Translations under genes and position numbers: made by a program | Notes under the pieces: generated by a model | The model's input: only the letters and a program-made list of their open reading frames with translations | What the model was told of the DNA's origin: nothing | Databases searched by the model: none | Part shown: one piece after another, positions 1 to 11,000 of the stretch | Layout: every line of letters begins with the position of its first letter | How positions within the stretch are numbered: position 1 is the stretch's first letter | Source of the DNA: Phallus indusiatus | Taxonomy: Eukaryota > Basidiomycota > Agaricomycetes > Phallales > Phallaceae | Direction of reading: 5' to 3' | Length of the DNA stretch: 64,000 nucleotides | Assembly (NCBI GenBank): GCA_027605045.1 | Contig: JAQFWX010000127.1 | Coordinates: forward strand, 34,781 to 98,780

Positions 1-247
1 CTCGGCCCACAGCGGCAGAGGTCAGCTTGTTCTGATTCCCCGGTTACAAACGTTTCAATCCAGCAACCTGCCAAAGACGCATTTTGATATTACTTGCAGC
101 TCTCGGCTGCACCAATGTGTCGTCAATATAAGACGATGAGAAGAGGCGGTACATTTTGGAATTTGTTTAATGGTCAGGTCAAGGTATTACGTTGTGCGTG
201 GGAATTGATCCCGGAAAACAGTTGCACTCCTTAGGCTCTTCCACACA
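1..247. other. Upstream region of the MIS12 gene, no gene seen
   Basis: I see no coding segment here. It is presumably the promoter and 5' leader of the kinetochore gene that starts at 248. Any neighbour further left is outside the window. Confidence 0.5.
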
Positions 248-1258
248 ATGTCTGCTCAACTTCAGCTTGAGACTGGCAGTTTATTGTCAGAAATTCTTGG
301 GTTTCATCCTCAGCTATTCCTAGACAATGTTATCAATATCGCAAATGAGCAGATAGATCTTTGCACCGAGGAAGTTGCAACACTCATGTCCGAGTGGACT
401 CAAGAACGCGCGAAGAGTGGTACTAGCAACCTACAACAACAAGAAGACTTGGCTACAGAAGTTGAGGAGGTACGTGCGTGATTGTATCAGGTAAAAACGC
501 GCTTAACATGCGTGTTTTCTTTTATTTAGGGACTAGTTGCTTTTCAGACTTTGTTGGAATCACATGTTGACCTGGCGTTTGACTTTTTTGAAGTCTGGAC
601 GCTGCGGAATATATTCTTTATTTCTCCAGATTTACGCGTCACTGTTCCACATCAACGCGGTTTAAACCTTCATCAGGACCCCAACGCCGAAGCGGAGTTG
701 TTTGAAGAAATCGTCGAATTGAGAAAACAGTTACGGAATGTACGTCCGAGTTGTACGCGTCACTATACAATAACTAATTAAAGTATCAAAAAGAAACGAC
801 GACTTACTCGTTTACTGAAATCTGCCATACCCGTCTCAAATGCCCAGCTAGCCCGTGCCCGCGCACGGTTTGACTCAATATCTTTTCTACCCTCGGAACC
901 ACCCTCATCATTCCTTGTCGACACTTTAACCGAACTCGCGAATTCACTTCCCGATCCCACATTTTCTGACTCTTCAATTCCTTCACCTTCACAACAGCTG
1001 CAAGATCCAACTAAACGGCCATGGGAGCGCGGACGAACTGGGTACGATCAATGGGCTGTATCGCGTCTGATTGAACGAGCGAACGGGGACGATCATGTTT
1101 ATAGTAATGTGGAAATCGAGAATACGCAACGTGAAGTGTTTGGTGAAGCAGAAGAATTATGGACTATCCATGGTGCTCTTGAAGCCGAGAAGGCAAGCCG
1201 GCCTCGAGATTTTGAACTAGCTAATGTTGAATCCGAACCGAAAAAGCGCAGATTGTAG
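248..1258 (+). CDS. MIS12: Kinetochore protein Mis12/Mtw1 (MIND complex)
   Basis: Three exons (248-469, 530-739, 794-1258), all phase 0, give 298 residues. The N-terminal two thirds match the Mis12 family: LLSEILGFHPQLFLDNVINI near residues 12-31, GLVAFQTLLESHVD just after the first intron, then FEVWTLRNIFFI. Mis12/Mtw1 is a subunit of the four-protein MIND complex, which links inner centromere chromatin to the outer kinetochore in the nucleus. The third exon adds an Arg/Ala-rich helix and a less conserved tail ending in a basic KKRRL. The start is the first ATG before the conserved block, and the length is normal for fungal Mis12. Identification is by recalled family sequence. I am confident in the family and slightly less so in the second intron acceptor, which lies in an A-rich run. 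Confidence 0.9.
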
Positions 1259-1447
1259 CTATTCTCTTTTACTTGTTGTTTTTTGACATGTTGTAGTATT
1301 TAGGATTAGGCATACTGTAGTAATTAGATCTAAACATGTATCGAATATCCTAGTATTGGCATTGTACGTAGCGTGAGAGACTTCTTTTCGTGTCTCCTTT
1401 CCGATGACTCGTCCGATGATAAATTGCGTAACATTAGGTCTCTCGCC

Positions 1448-2965
1448 ATGTCGACAGCGACGAAAAATGTTCTAGTTGTGGGTAAGTTACGTTGAGCTTC
1501 ATTTCAAGTCTTATTTTCTGAAGAAACAACAGGATTGGGTGGTGTCGGGGCTATATGTGAGGAATCTATCCTTCAATTCGAATACAGCCCGTAAAGAAGT
1601 ATTCATTCAAAACAGACTCGTACGCGATCAAAGCAGCTGGGAAAGCTAGAGTTACTTGTATTGCTCGAGGCAACTACGAAGCCACGAAAAGTCAGCTTTT
1701 GCTAGAAAATCAGCTATTGAATTGTTGACACATTTCATCTGGCAGCCAATGGTATTTCCATCCGTTCTCGAAAGTATGGAAACTTTCCAAACTGGAAACC
1801 CGATAGATGTGAGATATGTTTCAATTGCTTCCGTACTCTCTTGGCTAACATTATTATCCAAAATTCAGTGGTTAGATCCGTCGCGGACGCCGCAGATCAG
1901 CCTTATTCGCATGTCATCGTTGCAACCAAATGTCTTCCGGAGATATCACCTTTATCTTCGTTGTTAGCACCATTATTGCATGGTGACAAGGAACTACCTG
2001 TATTCGTTTTGCTACAAAACGGTATAGGAGTAGAGAAGAACCTTTACAGCGAGGTTAAGCGGCTACGAAACGAATCTCCTAAGATTATAACTACCGCTCT
2101 TTGGATAGGTTCAAACTTGCTAGATGGAAATATCATCGAACATAGTCATCCTGTTAGCAGATTGTGTTGTTTTTTTTTACTTTGGGGAATACTGATCTTA
2201 TCGTGTAGGAACGGCTGGTGATAGGAATGTACAGACCTTCATTCTCGCCCGACGTGGTCAATTCACCTGAAGAGAAGTCTACACTTGAAGATTTCAAGAG
2301 TCTCTTAGAAGGTATAGACAGCCCTGTGCGAATAGTCGATGAAATTCAGAGAGTGAAGTTCGAGAAGAACTTTTGGTGAGGTTTCACTGATGGCATTTGT
2401 TTCTTTCATAAGGGCGCTCTTGATTGACAAGAAAACTAGGAATGCTGGTCTCGGAGCTTGTTCGGCTCTGACACGTTATACCCTTCCTGCATTTTTCAGA
2501 GAAGAAGTCGTAGAAAGTCAAGTTATACCTCAGGTTCGCGCCATGATGAAGGAGATATTGGCAATTGGGCGTGCAATGGGTTTCTCGGAAGAAGCTCTTC
2601 CCTCTTCTATAATCGATAACACCATCGCGAACACGGCTAGGCTACATAAAGCTCCGGATAGTATTCATAAGGCAAGCATGCTGTTAGATTTGGAAAGCGG
2701 GAAACCATTGGAACTTGAGGTAGTTTTGGGCGAGCTAGTAAGAAAAGCCAAAGAATTGGGGGTTGATGCACCTGTGAGTTCGAGTTCCTTTTTCTATTTT
2801 CATTTCGGGAGTATGCCAGAGAGCATCGAAAAAAAAATTGCTGTGCTTTTTCTCCTTTTTTGTTGTGCCTTGGCTTACCATCTTAAAAAACAATTACAGA
2901 GATTAGAAATGGTTTATTCTCTATTATTCGTCATACAACATCAACTGTCATCGTCCAAACTTTAA
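1448..2965 (+). CDS. 2-dehydropantoate 2-reductase-like (ketopantoate reductase, ApbA/PanE family)
   Basis: At least seven exons are needed to read through. The first ends in KNVLVVG and splices to GLGGVGAIYSYAIKAAG, together the N-terminal Rossmann GxGxxG fold for NADPH. Later exons give RGNYEA, the family-typical RKYGNFPNWKPDR, then VIVATKCLPE, FVLLQNGIGVEKNLY and a C-terminal helical domain with KFEKNFWNAGLGACSALTRY and RAMMKEILAIGRAMG. Ketopantoate reductase reduces 2-dehydropantoate to pantoate in vitamin B5/CoA synthesis. Fungi carry several paralogues of this fold, so the substrate is inferred from the family only. Several exons are very short (for example 1533-1556), and the intron near 1689-1744 has a weak GTCAGC donor. 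It lies 189 bp downstream of MIS12 on the same strand. Confidence 0.82.
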
Positions 2966-3061
2966 AATACAATATGAGTCGAATATGAAGGTCCATGATA
3001 AAGATAAAAATGAAGAATAAGCGCTATCAGATGATAATGTTACGGTGCATGTGGCGTGTTT

Positions 3062-3351
3062 CTATATGGGACAGATACAACAACAGCCATCACCGCCCTG
3101 GATTATTGTCAGATAATCATGAATAGAGGCGGCTATAATCACCTCAGACTTACCGGGCACGGTAATGGAATACATCCACCTCTGATTCTTAGAGCATTTT
3201 GTGTTGTCTGTCGGCTTGGTGTTCGTTTTGGTTGGGTTGTCATATCTGAAATCGCAACAGGTTGCGAAGAGATAGTTGTTTGGTGACTTGGAATATAGAC
3301 TGGTTTTGGTGCATTAATCGCGTTCTTTGGAGATGAAATAGAGTCTGACAT
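3062..3351 (-). CDS. Small Cys-rich protein with an Arg-Gly-Gly plus Cys-cluster tail
   Basis: Two exons (3351-3154 and 3097-3062) give 77 residues. The first 55 residues are Ser/Thr/Gln/Pro-rich and look disordered. They are followed by the motif LRIRGGCIPLPCP. After a phase-0 intron with a clean GTAAGT donor and CAG acceptor, the protein ends GGDGCCCICPI. A disordered head with a Cys-packed C-terminus resembles CYSTM-type and similar tail-lipidated or membrane-associated fungal mini-proteins, but I cannot assign a named family. The splice matters: unspliced, the Cys-rich end is missed. It sits between the convergent reductase gene (ends 2965) and CDC20 (ends 3576). Function unknown. Confidence 0.6.
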
Positions 3352-3575
3352 GGCTTAAAGAGTATGGAGCTGCGTATAGGAGACGACGCGCTTAAATAAC
3401 TACGGCGGCGTACGCAGTGTGCGTGGTTCAATGACGTCAGTGTAAGCATCGCACCTCTGACCCACTTTTGCACTGCATAGTCTAATAATAATCACATTTT
3501 ATTCTTCATATTATTTACATTACGTATCCTAGTATAAACAAACAGAAAATGTACGGCAAAAAGAGCGTCGAAATA

Positions 3576-5326
3576 TCATCTGAGCTGCAGAATACTGTCT
3601 CCAGTGAGGGTTCGCGTGGTCTTCTCCTTGCGCTTCTTTGGAACCTCCCATAGTCTCCAGAATTTGAGATTCTCATCGCCGGCTCCAGTGCAGACAACAT
3701 CACCCTGGGGACTGACTTGCGAGAACAGCACTCTTGCATCATGAGCGTCACGTATTTCAGCTACCCGCTCCATTGTCGGGTAAGCGTGTATCATTATGGA
3801 ATTGGTGGGGTATCCATGTGTCGTAAAGATCTCCTTTTTATGTGGTGCCCACCGCACTGACGTGATTTGCGCTGGAGTCTGGGCCGAGTAAATTCGTGCA
3901 CTTGTTGTTACATTCCAGATATGCAATTTCGCGTCTGAGGTACCACCTCCGGTGGCTAGCAAGGAAGGCTGCCAGGGGCACCATGAAACTCCCTTAGAAC
4001 CACATTAGCTGAAGAAAAAGATGAGAATGTCGCCTTCAAATTAAATTACCTTAACAGCGGCCGTATGCGTTCTCTTAGTCATAAACGGTTCCTCGCTATG
4101 GGTACCACCAGCGTCTCCAACTCGACCATCCCAAACTTGCACGACATTGTCATTGCCTCCACTAGCAAGGAAATCCCCATCAGAACGCCAATCAAGACCG
4201 CAGACTTCACCGGTGTGTCCAAGTAGTTCACAAACTTTGTGGCGGGCTACACGAACGTCGTGATGCCAGATGCTGCCGTCTCCGCACCCTGAGCTCACCA
4301 AGTGTCCGCTCCATGACATACATGCAACTTGCGCTTGATGACCAGTCATAGTTCTCAGTTTAGTACCACTTTCAACGTCCCAAAGTTCGACATCGCCAGT
4401 GCCCAGTCCAATCGCAAGGTATGAGCCATCGTTAGAAAATGAAACGGAGGCAACGTAGGTTCCCTCAGGGGCTTCGGCCATTTGGGTTACGGTACCTGTA
4501 TCTGCGCGCCAGACATAGGTGTTCTCTGACAGAGCTACTGCTAGGATGTTGGTACTGGACCACGAAATAAGGTTAAGATAAAAGTCGTCTAATTGCCATG
4601 AGTCTTTAAGTTTTTCAGAAGCCTCTTTATGTGCTTACCTGCCATTCCTGGAGCATCTAGGACACGCTCAGGTTGAGTCGAAATTTTTCGGGTCTTGTTG
4701 GTGGTAGTACCCGTTGAACTTGATCCTGCGTTTGTACGTTGATATAGTGCACGGACGTGCAATCTTTGCTGGGATAAACTATTGTCTGCTGATGGCATTG
4801 GCGGGGGTTCATGATACTTTAAAACTCGCTGATTGAGGGGTAAACCAACTGCTTCTGCTAGTCTTGCAACATGTCTGGGTGATCCATCTGGATGATATGG
4901 TTTCATGGGCGCAGCAGCAATATCACTATCGTCGAGACCACGAGCTCTCGGTAAGAATCTATCATCGGGGCCCAAACGAGTCATAGACTTTGCACGCCTC
5001 GGAGAAGGTTTGGCTTGTAGACTCGGGAAGTAGTCATGTTTCACGACTTCCATTCGACTTTCAATACCTCCTCTTCTGATCACTCCCTGGTTAGCTTGTC
5101 TCTGAAGTTCCGCAGTGACAACAAAACCGCCGATAGCTTGTTTGATGGGAGACGAAGGTCGAGATATAAAGGGATTTGCATCATGAGCATGAGCTCGTCG
5201 TTTGGATGGGGAGCCCAGAGACAGCGCATTAATACCTGCTACCAACGATGGTGTTAGCGGCGCTCGTGTTCGAATAGGTGTTTTTGGATGGTGAGATTTG
5301 GATGTTGTTGTTTTTGTCGAAGCCAT
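3576..5326 (-). CDS. CDC20: APC/C activator Cdc20 (Fizzy family WD40 protein)
   Basis: Exons 5326-4639, 4588-4050 and 3992-3576 total 1,644 nt, 547 residues. The N-terminal part is basic and disordered. A C-box-like DRFLPRAR lies near residues 122-129, and a Mad2-interaction-like segment RVLKYHEPPPMP near 167-178, followed by LHVRALYQR. The seven-bladed propeller begins at KISTQPERVLDAPG and includes DDFYLNLISWSS, SGCGDGSIWHHDVRVA, EVCGLDWRSDGDFLASGGND and WCPWQPSLLATGGGTSD. Cdc20 brings securin and mitotic cyclins to the APC/C ubiquitin ligase at metaphase. The Mad2-type motif and HHDVRVA favour Cdc20 over Cdh1. The C-terminus reads LQLR, so the usual Ile-Arg tail is Leu-Arg in this reading. 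Confidence 0.93.
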
Positions 5327-5613
5327 GATTATTAAGGAAGAGCAAGATTTTAAAAAGACACGAAACAGAGGCGGTCAGGGTGGGGGTGTAATGGTATACG
5401 TAAGGTAAGGTGAAAAAACTGAAACGAACTTGTCACGTCTTAAACCGCGCGCCGATGCCACGTGATGGACTTCAAAGCCTGTTTACCTAAGCGGAAGGCC
5501 CTGTCCACCTTTCGAGTTGGTCCACTGGACCAGCAAGTATTCCCTAATATCGTTACGACGTTATTTCAATAGAAACTCTCATAATCTGAGCTAAATAACT
5601 AATAATGTTACCC

Positions 5614-7322
5614 TTATTCTCTGCTTTGCGAAACTAATCTTCCTATTTCCTTTCCAGCTTTGCGACCGAACACCGCACCGGCACTCAGACCACTTCCTCC
5701 TGGGTAATTTCCCCAAAATATATCACCTACAATTTCACCTGCAGCGAATAATCCATCGATAATTTCATTTGAATCTTTGGCCCTAACACCTGCCGTATTC
5801 GGGTCGATGGCCAGTCCACCGAATGTGAATGTAATGCCACATGTAATCTTGACCGCGACGAAGGGTGGCTCTTGAATTTTTATCGCCCAATTGGATTTGG
5901 GAATTAGTAATCTTCTCGAAGATGATTGCGTGCCAATTTCATCTTTCACAGACGGATCGAATCTCTTTTCGGGGAACTCTTTACTGAATGCTTCGACCGC
6001 CTCGTTGTACTCATGGATCGTGTTTACGAACGTTTCTTTGTCTTGCAACCCTTGTTTTTCCAAGGATTTGGCGAGTTCTTCTATCGAAGTCGCTTCTACA
6101 ATTTCTGTCACATCGGGCCCGTACTCTTCGATACGAAGTCTTTGTCGGCCCTTGTTATCCCAGACTTGGAAAGCAAAACCCCCGGGCTGATTCAGAGTGG
6201 CCTTTCCATAAATCGCATAAGTGTAATTCCTAAAATCGGCACCCTCGTCAACATATCTCCTTCCCAAGGCATTTATCATAAGGCCGAGGGGATAACCAGA
6301 CTTGGTATATGCGTTTGTTAGGTCTCGAGAACCTTGGTCTCTTGGCGAATTGAAATCCCAGCAAGTTGAATGACAGCCAGACCAATCGCCCACCATACTC
6401 GGTCGAAGCTTTTCAGGTAAATCAAGAACTAATCTGAAACCGTCTCCTTTATTGTATGGCGTTCCTCGCACCTGCGTCAAAGGCACCAACATCGGCCATG
6501 TCAGCGACTAATGACCAATTTCAAAAGAAGATGCGTTCTTACGTGTGCAAGTGCCCATTGAGGGCCTAAGTGTTCATTTCTCATTTTGGCATTCGCTTCG
6601 AAGCCGCCGCAGGCTAGCACGACCGCTCGACTTTTCAGCGTGATGAGCGATCCGTCGCTTTGTTTTATCTTGACACCCCTTATGCATTCGGCCCCGCTCT
6701 CGTCTTTGTCGATATTTAGTTCCAATACAGTCGTTTCCCATTTGAATTGAATTCCCATATCGGTCGCTTTCTTCATCAAATCTCGGATCAGCCCTTTTCC
6801 TCCATCTGGAACTGTCAGAACTAGACCGCCCCAGAATCTCAACTTTCCGCCAACATCATATGCCTGCCGATGTGTAGACAGCATATATCTTACACCGACA
6901 TCTTCGGCCAACCAGCCAACTACCTCTCTACTGTCCTCTACCAGCTCGTCGACAAGAGCGTTATTAGATTTCCCATCTCCTAATCGCAGAATGTCTTCTT
7001 TGAATTGGGCTTTCGTATAAGGTTCAATCTCAATACGAGCGAGTCTTTGCTCGTCTGTCTCTGTTCTTCTGATGATTGGGAGTAAATCCTGCAAGCCAGA
7101 GTGTGATGTCCGGTACGCTGCTGCCGTAAAATAGGTATTTCCGCCTCCCCAGGAAGGGGGACAGCTATCGATAAGCAATACTTGGGACGGTTCACACCCT
7201 GATTCGGCTGCTGAGATAGCAGCGCATAAGGCTGCGTTTCCTGTACCAAGTACAATGCATTGATATTGGTCTTTAGGATCGACCACGCCTGGTGATGATA
7301 ATGATGATGGTAGTGACATCAA
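5614..7322 (-). CDS. FAD-dependent oxidoreductase, fumarate reductase/tricarballylate dehydrogenase type
   Basis: Two exons (7322-6543 and 6471-5614) give 545 residues. An N-terminal dinucleotide-binding loop VLGTGNAALCAAISAAESG is followed by GGNTYFTAAAYR. A second FAD segment reads RAVVLACGGFEAN, the capping-domain part has GLMINALGRRYVDEGADF, and the C-terminal FAD_binding_2 block has FGGLAIDPN, GLFAAGEIVGDIFW and GGSGLSAGAVFGRKAG. These are hallmarks of the succinate dehydrogenase/fumarate reductase flavoprotein superfamily. The overall pattern is closest to TcuA-like tricarballylate dehydrogenases, but the substrate cannot be fixed from sequence. No signal peptide is seen. The start has two adjacent ATGs (MM). 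It diverges from the Ppo-like gene across about 720 bp. Confidence 0.82.
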
Positions 7323-8039
7323 GAGTTGAAGTGTTCTTCAGCAATCGAGGACATCATGTGATGGGCAGATGGATGAATGGATGCTTTCACATTCAAAAAT
7401 ACTTTCGGGTCCAGCTGAGAACTTTCAACTTCTGGTCTGAGCTCTGCACCGGGCTGCGTACAACAACGCCGCAAAAAGCCTATTAATGTCTGACTTCGTT
7501 TGGCACAGTCTTGACGACGCCAGTAAAGATGCACGTCAACCCTTGAGCAGGGTCCGATTTTGTGTGTACCTCAAATTCCCTTAAACTCTCGACAGCCTTC
7601 GACAGCTCTCGACCCGGCTTTGTCGGGAATGGCCGGTACCGATGCTGCCGCCCTGGTATACTTATGTCCGGTGCACCAGAATCACCTCGTCAGATGTGAA
7701 CACGAGCACGACCTCATTCAAACTCTAATTTCACATATGATATTTTGTTTATCAAAATGCAAAATTAACACAATGGGATACATATGTACACAGCTGTCAG
7801 CGGTGTTTCACTCCCACCGATTAGCCTATCGCGCTAGCTTCTCCTTGTGTACATGCAACCCCTCCCTTCTAGCCTCCACTCTGGCGTTTTGTACTGATTC
7901 GTTCCCCTGTCCATCACAGTTACCGTTTCGGTCATGAGACGGACGTCCCTCATTTTTTTATTTAAAACGTGTTTAGACTTTCACCTTCCTACGCACCACC
8001 AAATCTCTTTCACCCGTTAATTGGCTTCGGCAATATTTA
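7323..8039. other. Divergent intergenic region between the FAD oxidoreductase and Ppo-like genes
   Basis: About 720 bp with no supported gene. Open frames here, such as 7560-7937 on the plus strand, have no recognisable motifs and no splice partners. It should hold both promoters. A TATTTAA sequence lies only a few bases before the ATG at 8040, which leaves the true transcription and translation start of the Ppo-like gene somewhat uncertain. Confidence 0.5.
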
Positions 8040-11000
8040 ATGGCTTCAGAGTATGAATATATTCTTCTTAATTCGCACGACACTAACTTCCCTACCCCCA
8101 GTAACACCTCTTCGGAATCCTGGATGCTATCCGCCTCAGACCTCCGTGCTCGTTTCCTAGGAGGCGAAAGAAACAAGCCATTATCTGACTTAGATGCTGG
8201 TAACAACGTATCAGTCCTTTCTTTGATTGAAGCCCAGATAAAGCGTGGCAGTCCCGTCAAGTTTGGCACATTCGTAAGGATCCCCATTGCATTATGATTG
8301 TTAATGGCTTTGCGTCTAAATCCTCCTGGTCTGACGTTTGTAGGCTGCTGTTTGGGATGCTTTGAAAAATTCAAACACTATTGGAATCGATGATCGAAAA
8401 ATGCTGGTGACTACACTTTCTTCGTCTATGCTTTCCGTGCTGTTGCTGAACGACAATTCAAGCTGGAAGATGTCATCGTCTTCATGTCCCGACTTCCACC
8501 TAATACTCAACTAGGAGCACAAGTCGAACATTTTATGATAGAATTCCGTAAATAATCTCTCACTTAGTATTCTGCTGACCCCCGCTCTTACACACATATT
8601 ACTAGTGTACAAGGATCTCCATCATCCTCCAGCTACTTTCCTGGCACCGCTTCCTCCGATGAGTGAAATGTCTGCCAAGTTCGTCTCCTCCCCACGACCG
8701 CAAGGCTTCGCTTGGCGAGAGGCCGATGGTAGCAACAATAATCTGTTGATCCCCCAACTAGGAGCTGCACACACTGCATATGCCCGTTCCGTTACAGCCA
8801 CCCGACCAATGTTTCGACAGAGCCTTCCAGATCCGGCCGTCGTTTTCGATACTCTGCTCAAACGTACCAAAAAGGTTGATCACCCAACCGGCTTGTCTTC
8901 TTGTTTCTTTGCATTCGCCAATCTTATCATCCATACGTTGTTCAACACGAACAGACGTGATCCAAGCATCAATGATACCTCTAGCTATCTAGATCTCAGT
9001 CCCCTATATGGCGTTGATATGGCCGAACAACAGACAATTCGTCAATTTGACGGAACCGGCCGCATTTTTGAAGATACCTTTGCCGATATAAGAATGCTGG
9101 GTATGCCACCGGCGGTGGCGGGGCTTCTTCTGGTATTCAATCGCAACCACAATGTGAGTGAATTTGCATTACATTAGCTTCTTCCCGCCTGATTTTAACT
9201 TTTAGTACATCGCGGATCGTATTCTACATATAAATGAATTCGGAACATATTCGAGTGATCCGTTACCCTCTGACCCGAAAAAGCTTAGAGATCAGGACGA
9301 TGAGATTTTCAACAGAGCCAGATCGGTCAATTCGTAAGCTAAGATTTCTTTGGGATTACCGATCAATTGACTGACATCCGGAAATAGAGGAGCTTTCATG
9401 CAGGTAAGCAACTGGATATATCCATTCATTTCTCAAAGAAATTCATAATCAGTAGGTGATTATGCATGACTACGTTGGTAACATCCTGGGCATGATACCG
9501 GATTTGAACCCGTTTTACCTGGAAGCACTTGAAGTATGTCAGCCTTGATCAGCACCGTGGAAACAATGTTTGAACCGTTTCAATAGGAAATCAGGGACTC
9601 GAGCCATTCAATCCTGCCTCGAGGTGAAGGAAATGCTTGTTCAGTGGAATTCAACCTTCTTTATAGGGTAAGCGATAACGTGTTCTCTCGAATTGTTGTT
9701 ATCACTAAGATACATTACTAGTGGCATGCAACTACATCTGAAAGCGAAGAAAAATGGCTCGAAGAGTCGTGGAATCGTCTTTTCCCGAATAAGGGATATG
9801 ATGAGGTATTATTCGTTTCGTTGTCTTCAGTACATAGTCCGCTTAAAAAAAATCTTGTTTCAGATTACCCCAGGAGAGTTCGGTCGCGCTGTTGGGATGG
9901 AATTGCTCAGTCAAGGTAGAGATCCCCGAAAATGGACTTTCGGAGGGTGAGTATTCCTTTTTGATCATTGAATACTTGCATTAAAAGAAGATGGTAGATT
10001 AAAACGTGATCCTGTAACCAACCGTTTCTCGGATAAGGACGTGGCTCAAATACTTCACAGCGCCACAGATGATTTGGCGCAAGGTTTCAGAGCCCGAGGC
10101 ATTCCTGCGGTTTTCAAGGTTATTGAGATAATGGGAATTCAGCAAGCTCGTGCCTGGAATGTTTGTTCCTTAAATGAATTCAGAAAGTTTTTGGGCCTGA
10201 AACGTATGTCATCTCTGCGAGCGACAATTATCTCTCATGCCCAACGCCATATTCTCAGCTTATACGAGTTTCCGCGAATGGAATCCTGATGAAGAGATTA
10301 GTGTAAGTGTCATAATTCAAATCCATACTGGCAAATACTCAAGCACATACTAGGCCGCGGCTGAGAAATTGTATCATGATATCAACAATCTTGAGCTTTT
10401 CGTGAGTTTTATCGGTTTTCAAGTCTATGAACACTCCCGTTGAGATTGCGCTAGGTGGGTATGCAAGCGGAAGAAGTGAGACCTTCGAGACCAGGCTCCG
10501 GTTTATGTTCTGGATACACAATGTCCCGATCTATCCTGGCTGATGCTATCGCTCTTATTCGTGGAGACAGATTTTTGACCACAGACTTTTCTCGTAAGTG
10601 TCTATCGATATGTGAGAAGGCTTTGAATTAACACCATTTTTTAGCTCAAAATCTGACCACTTGGGGATACCAAGATGTTCAAACAACCCCCGATAATGGT
10701 TCACTTGGAGGAATGCTCACCAAACTCTTGTATCGTGCCTTCCCGAATGATTATAGTCCCGGCTCGATATACGCACATTTCCCATTCACTGTTCCTAGTC
10801 GTATGCGTCAATTTATGGAGAAGGACTCGCGAATGATTAAAGAATATAATTGGAACAAACCTCAATCGGTGTCGCCCATCATTCCTGTTGCAGGAGTCGC
10901 GACCATACAAGATATTCTTAGCAACACATCCGCATTCTCTTCGCCGTACGAATCTAATATGGCTAGATTAACGAACGGTTATGGGTTCTTCTATGGAGGT

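Noticed and set aside
7560..7937. 126-codon plus-strand frame between divergent genes
   Set aside because: No motif, no splice partners and unlike neighbouring codon use. It lies where two promoters are expected.
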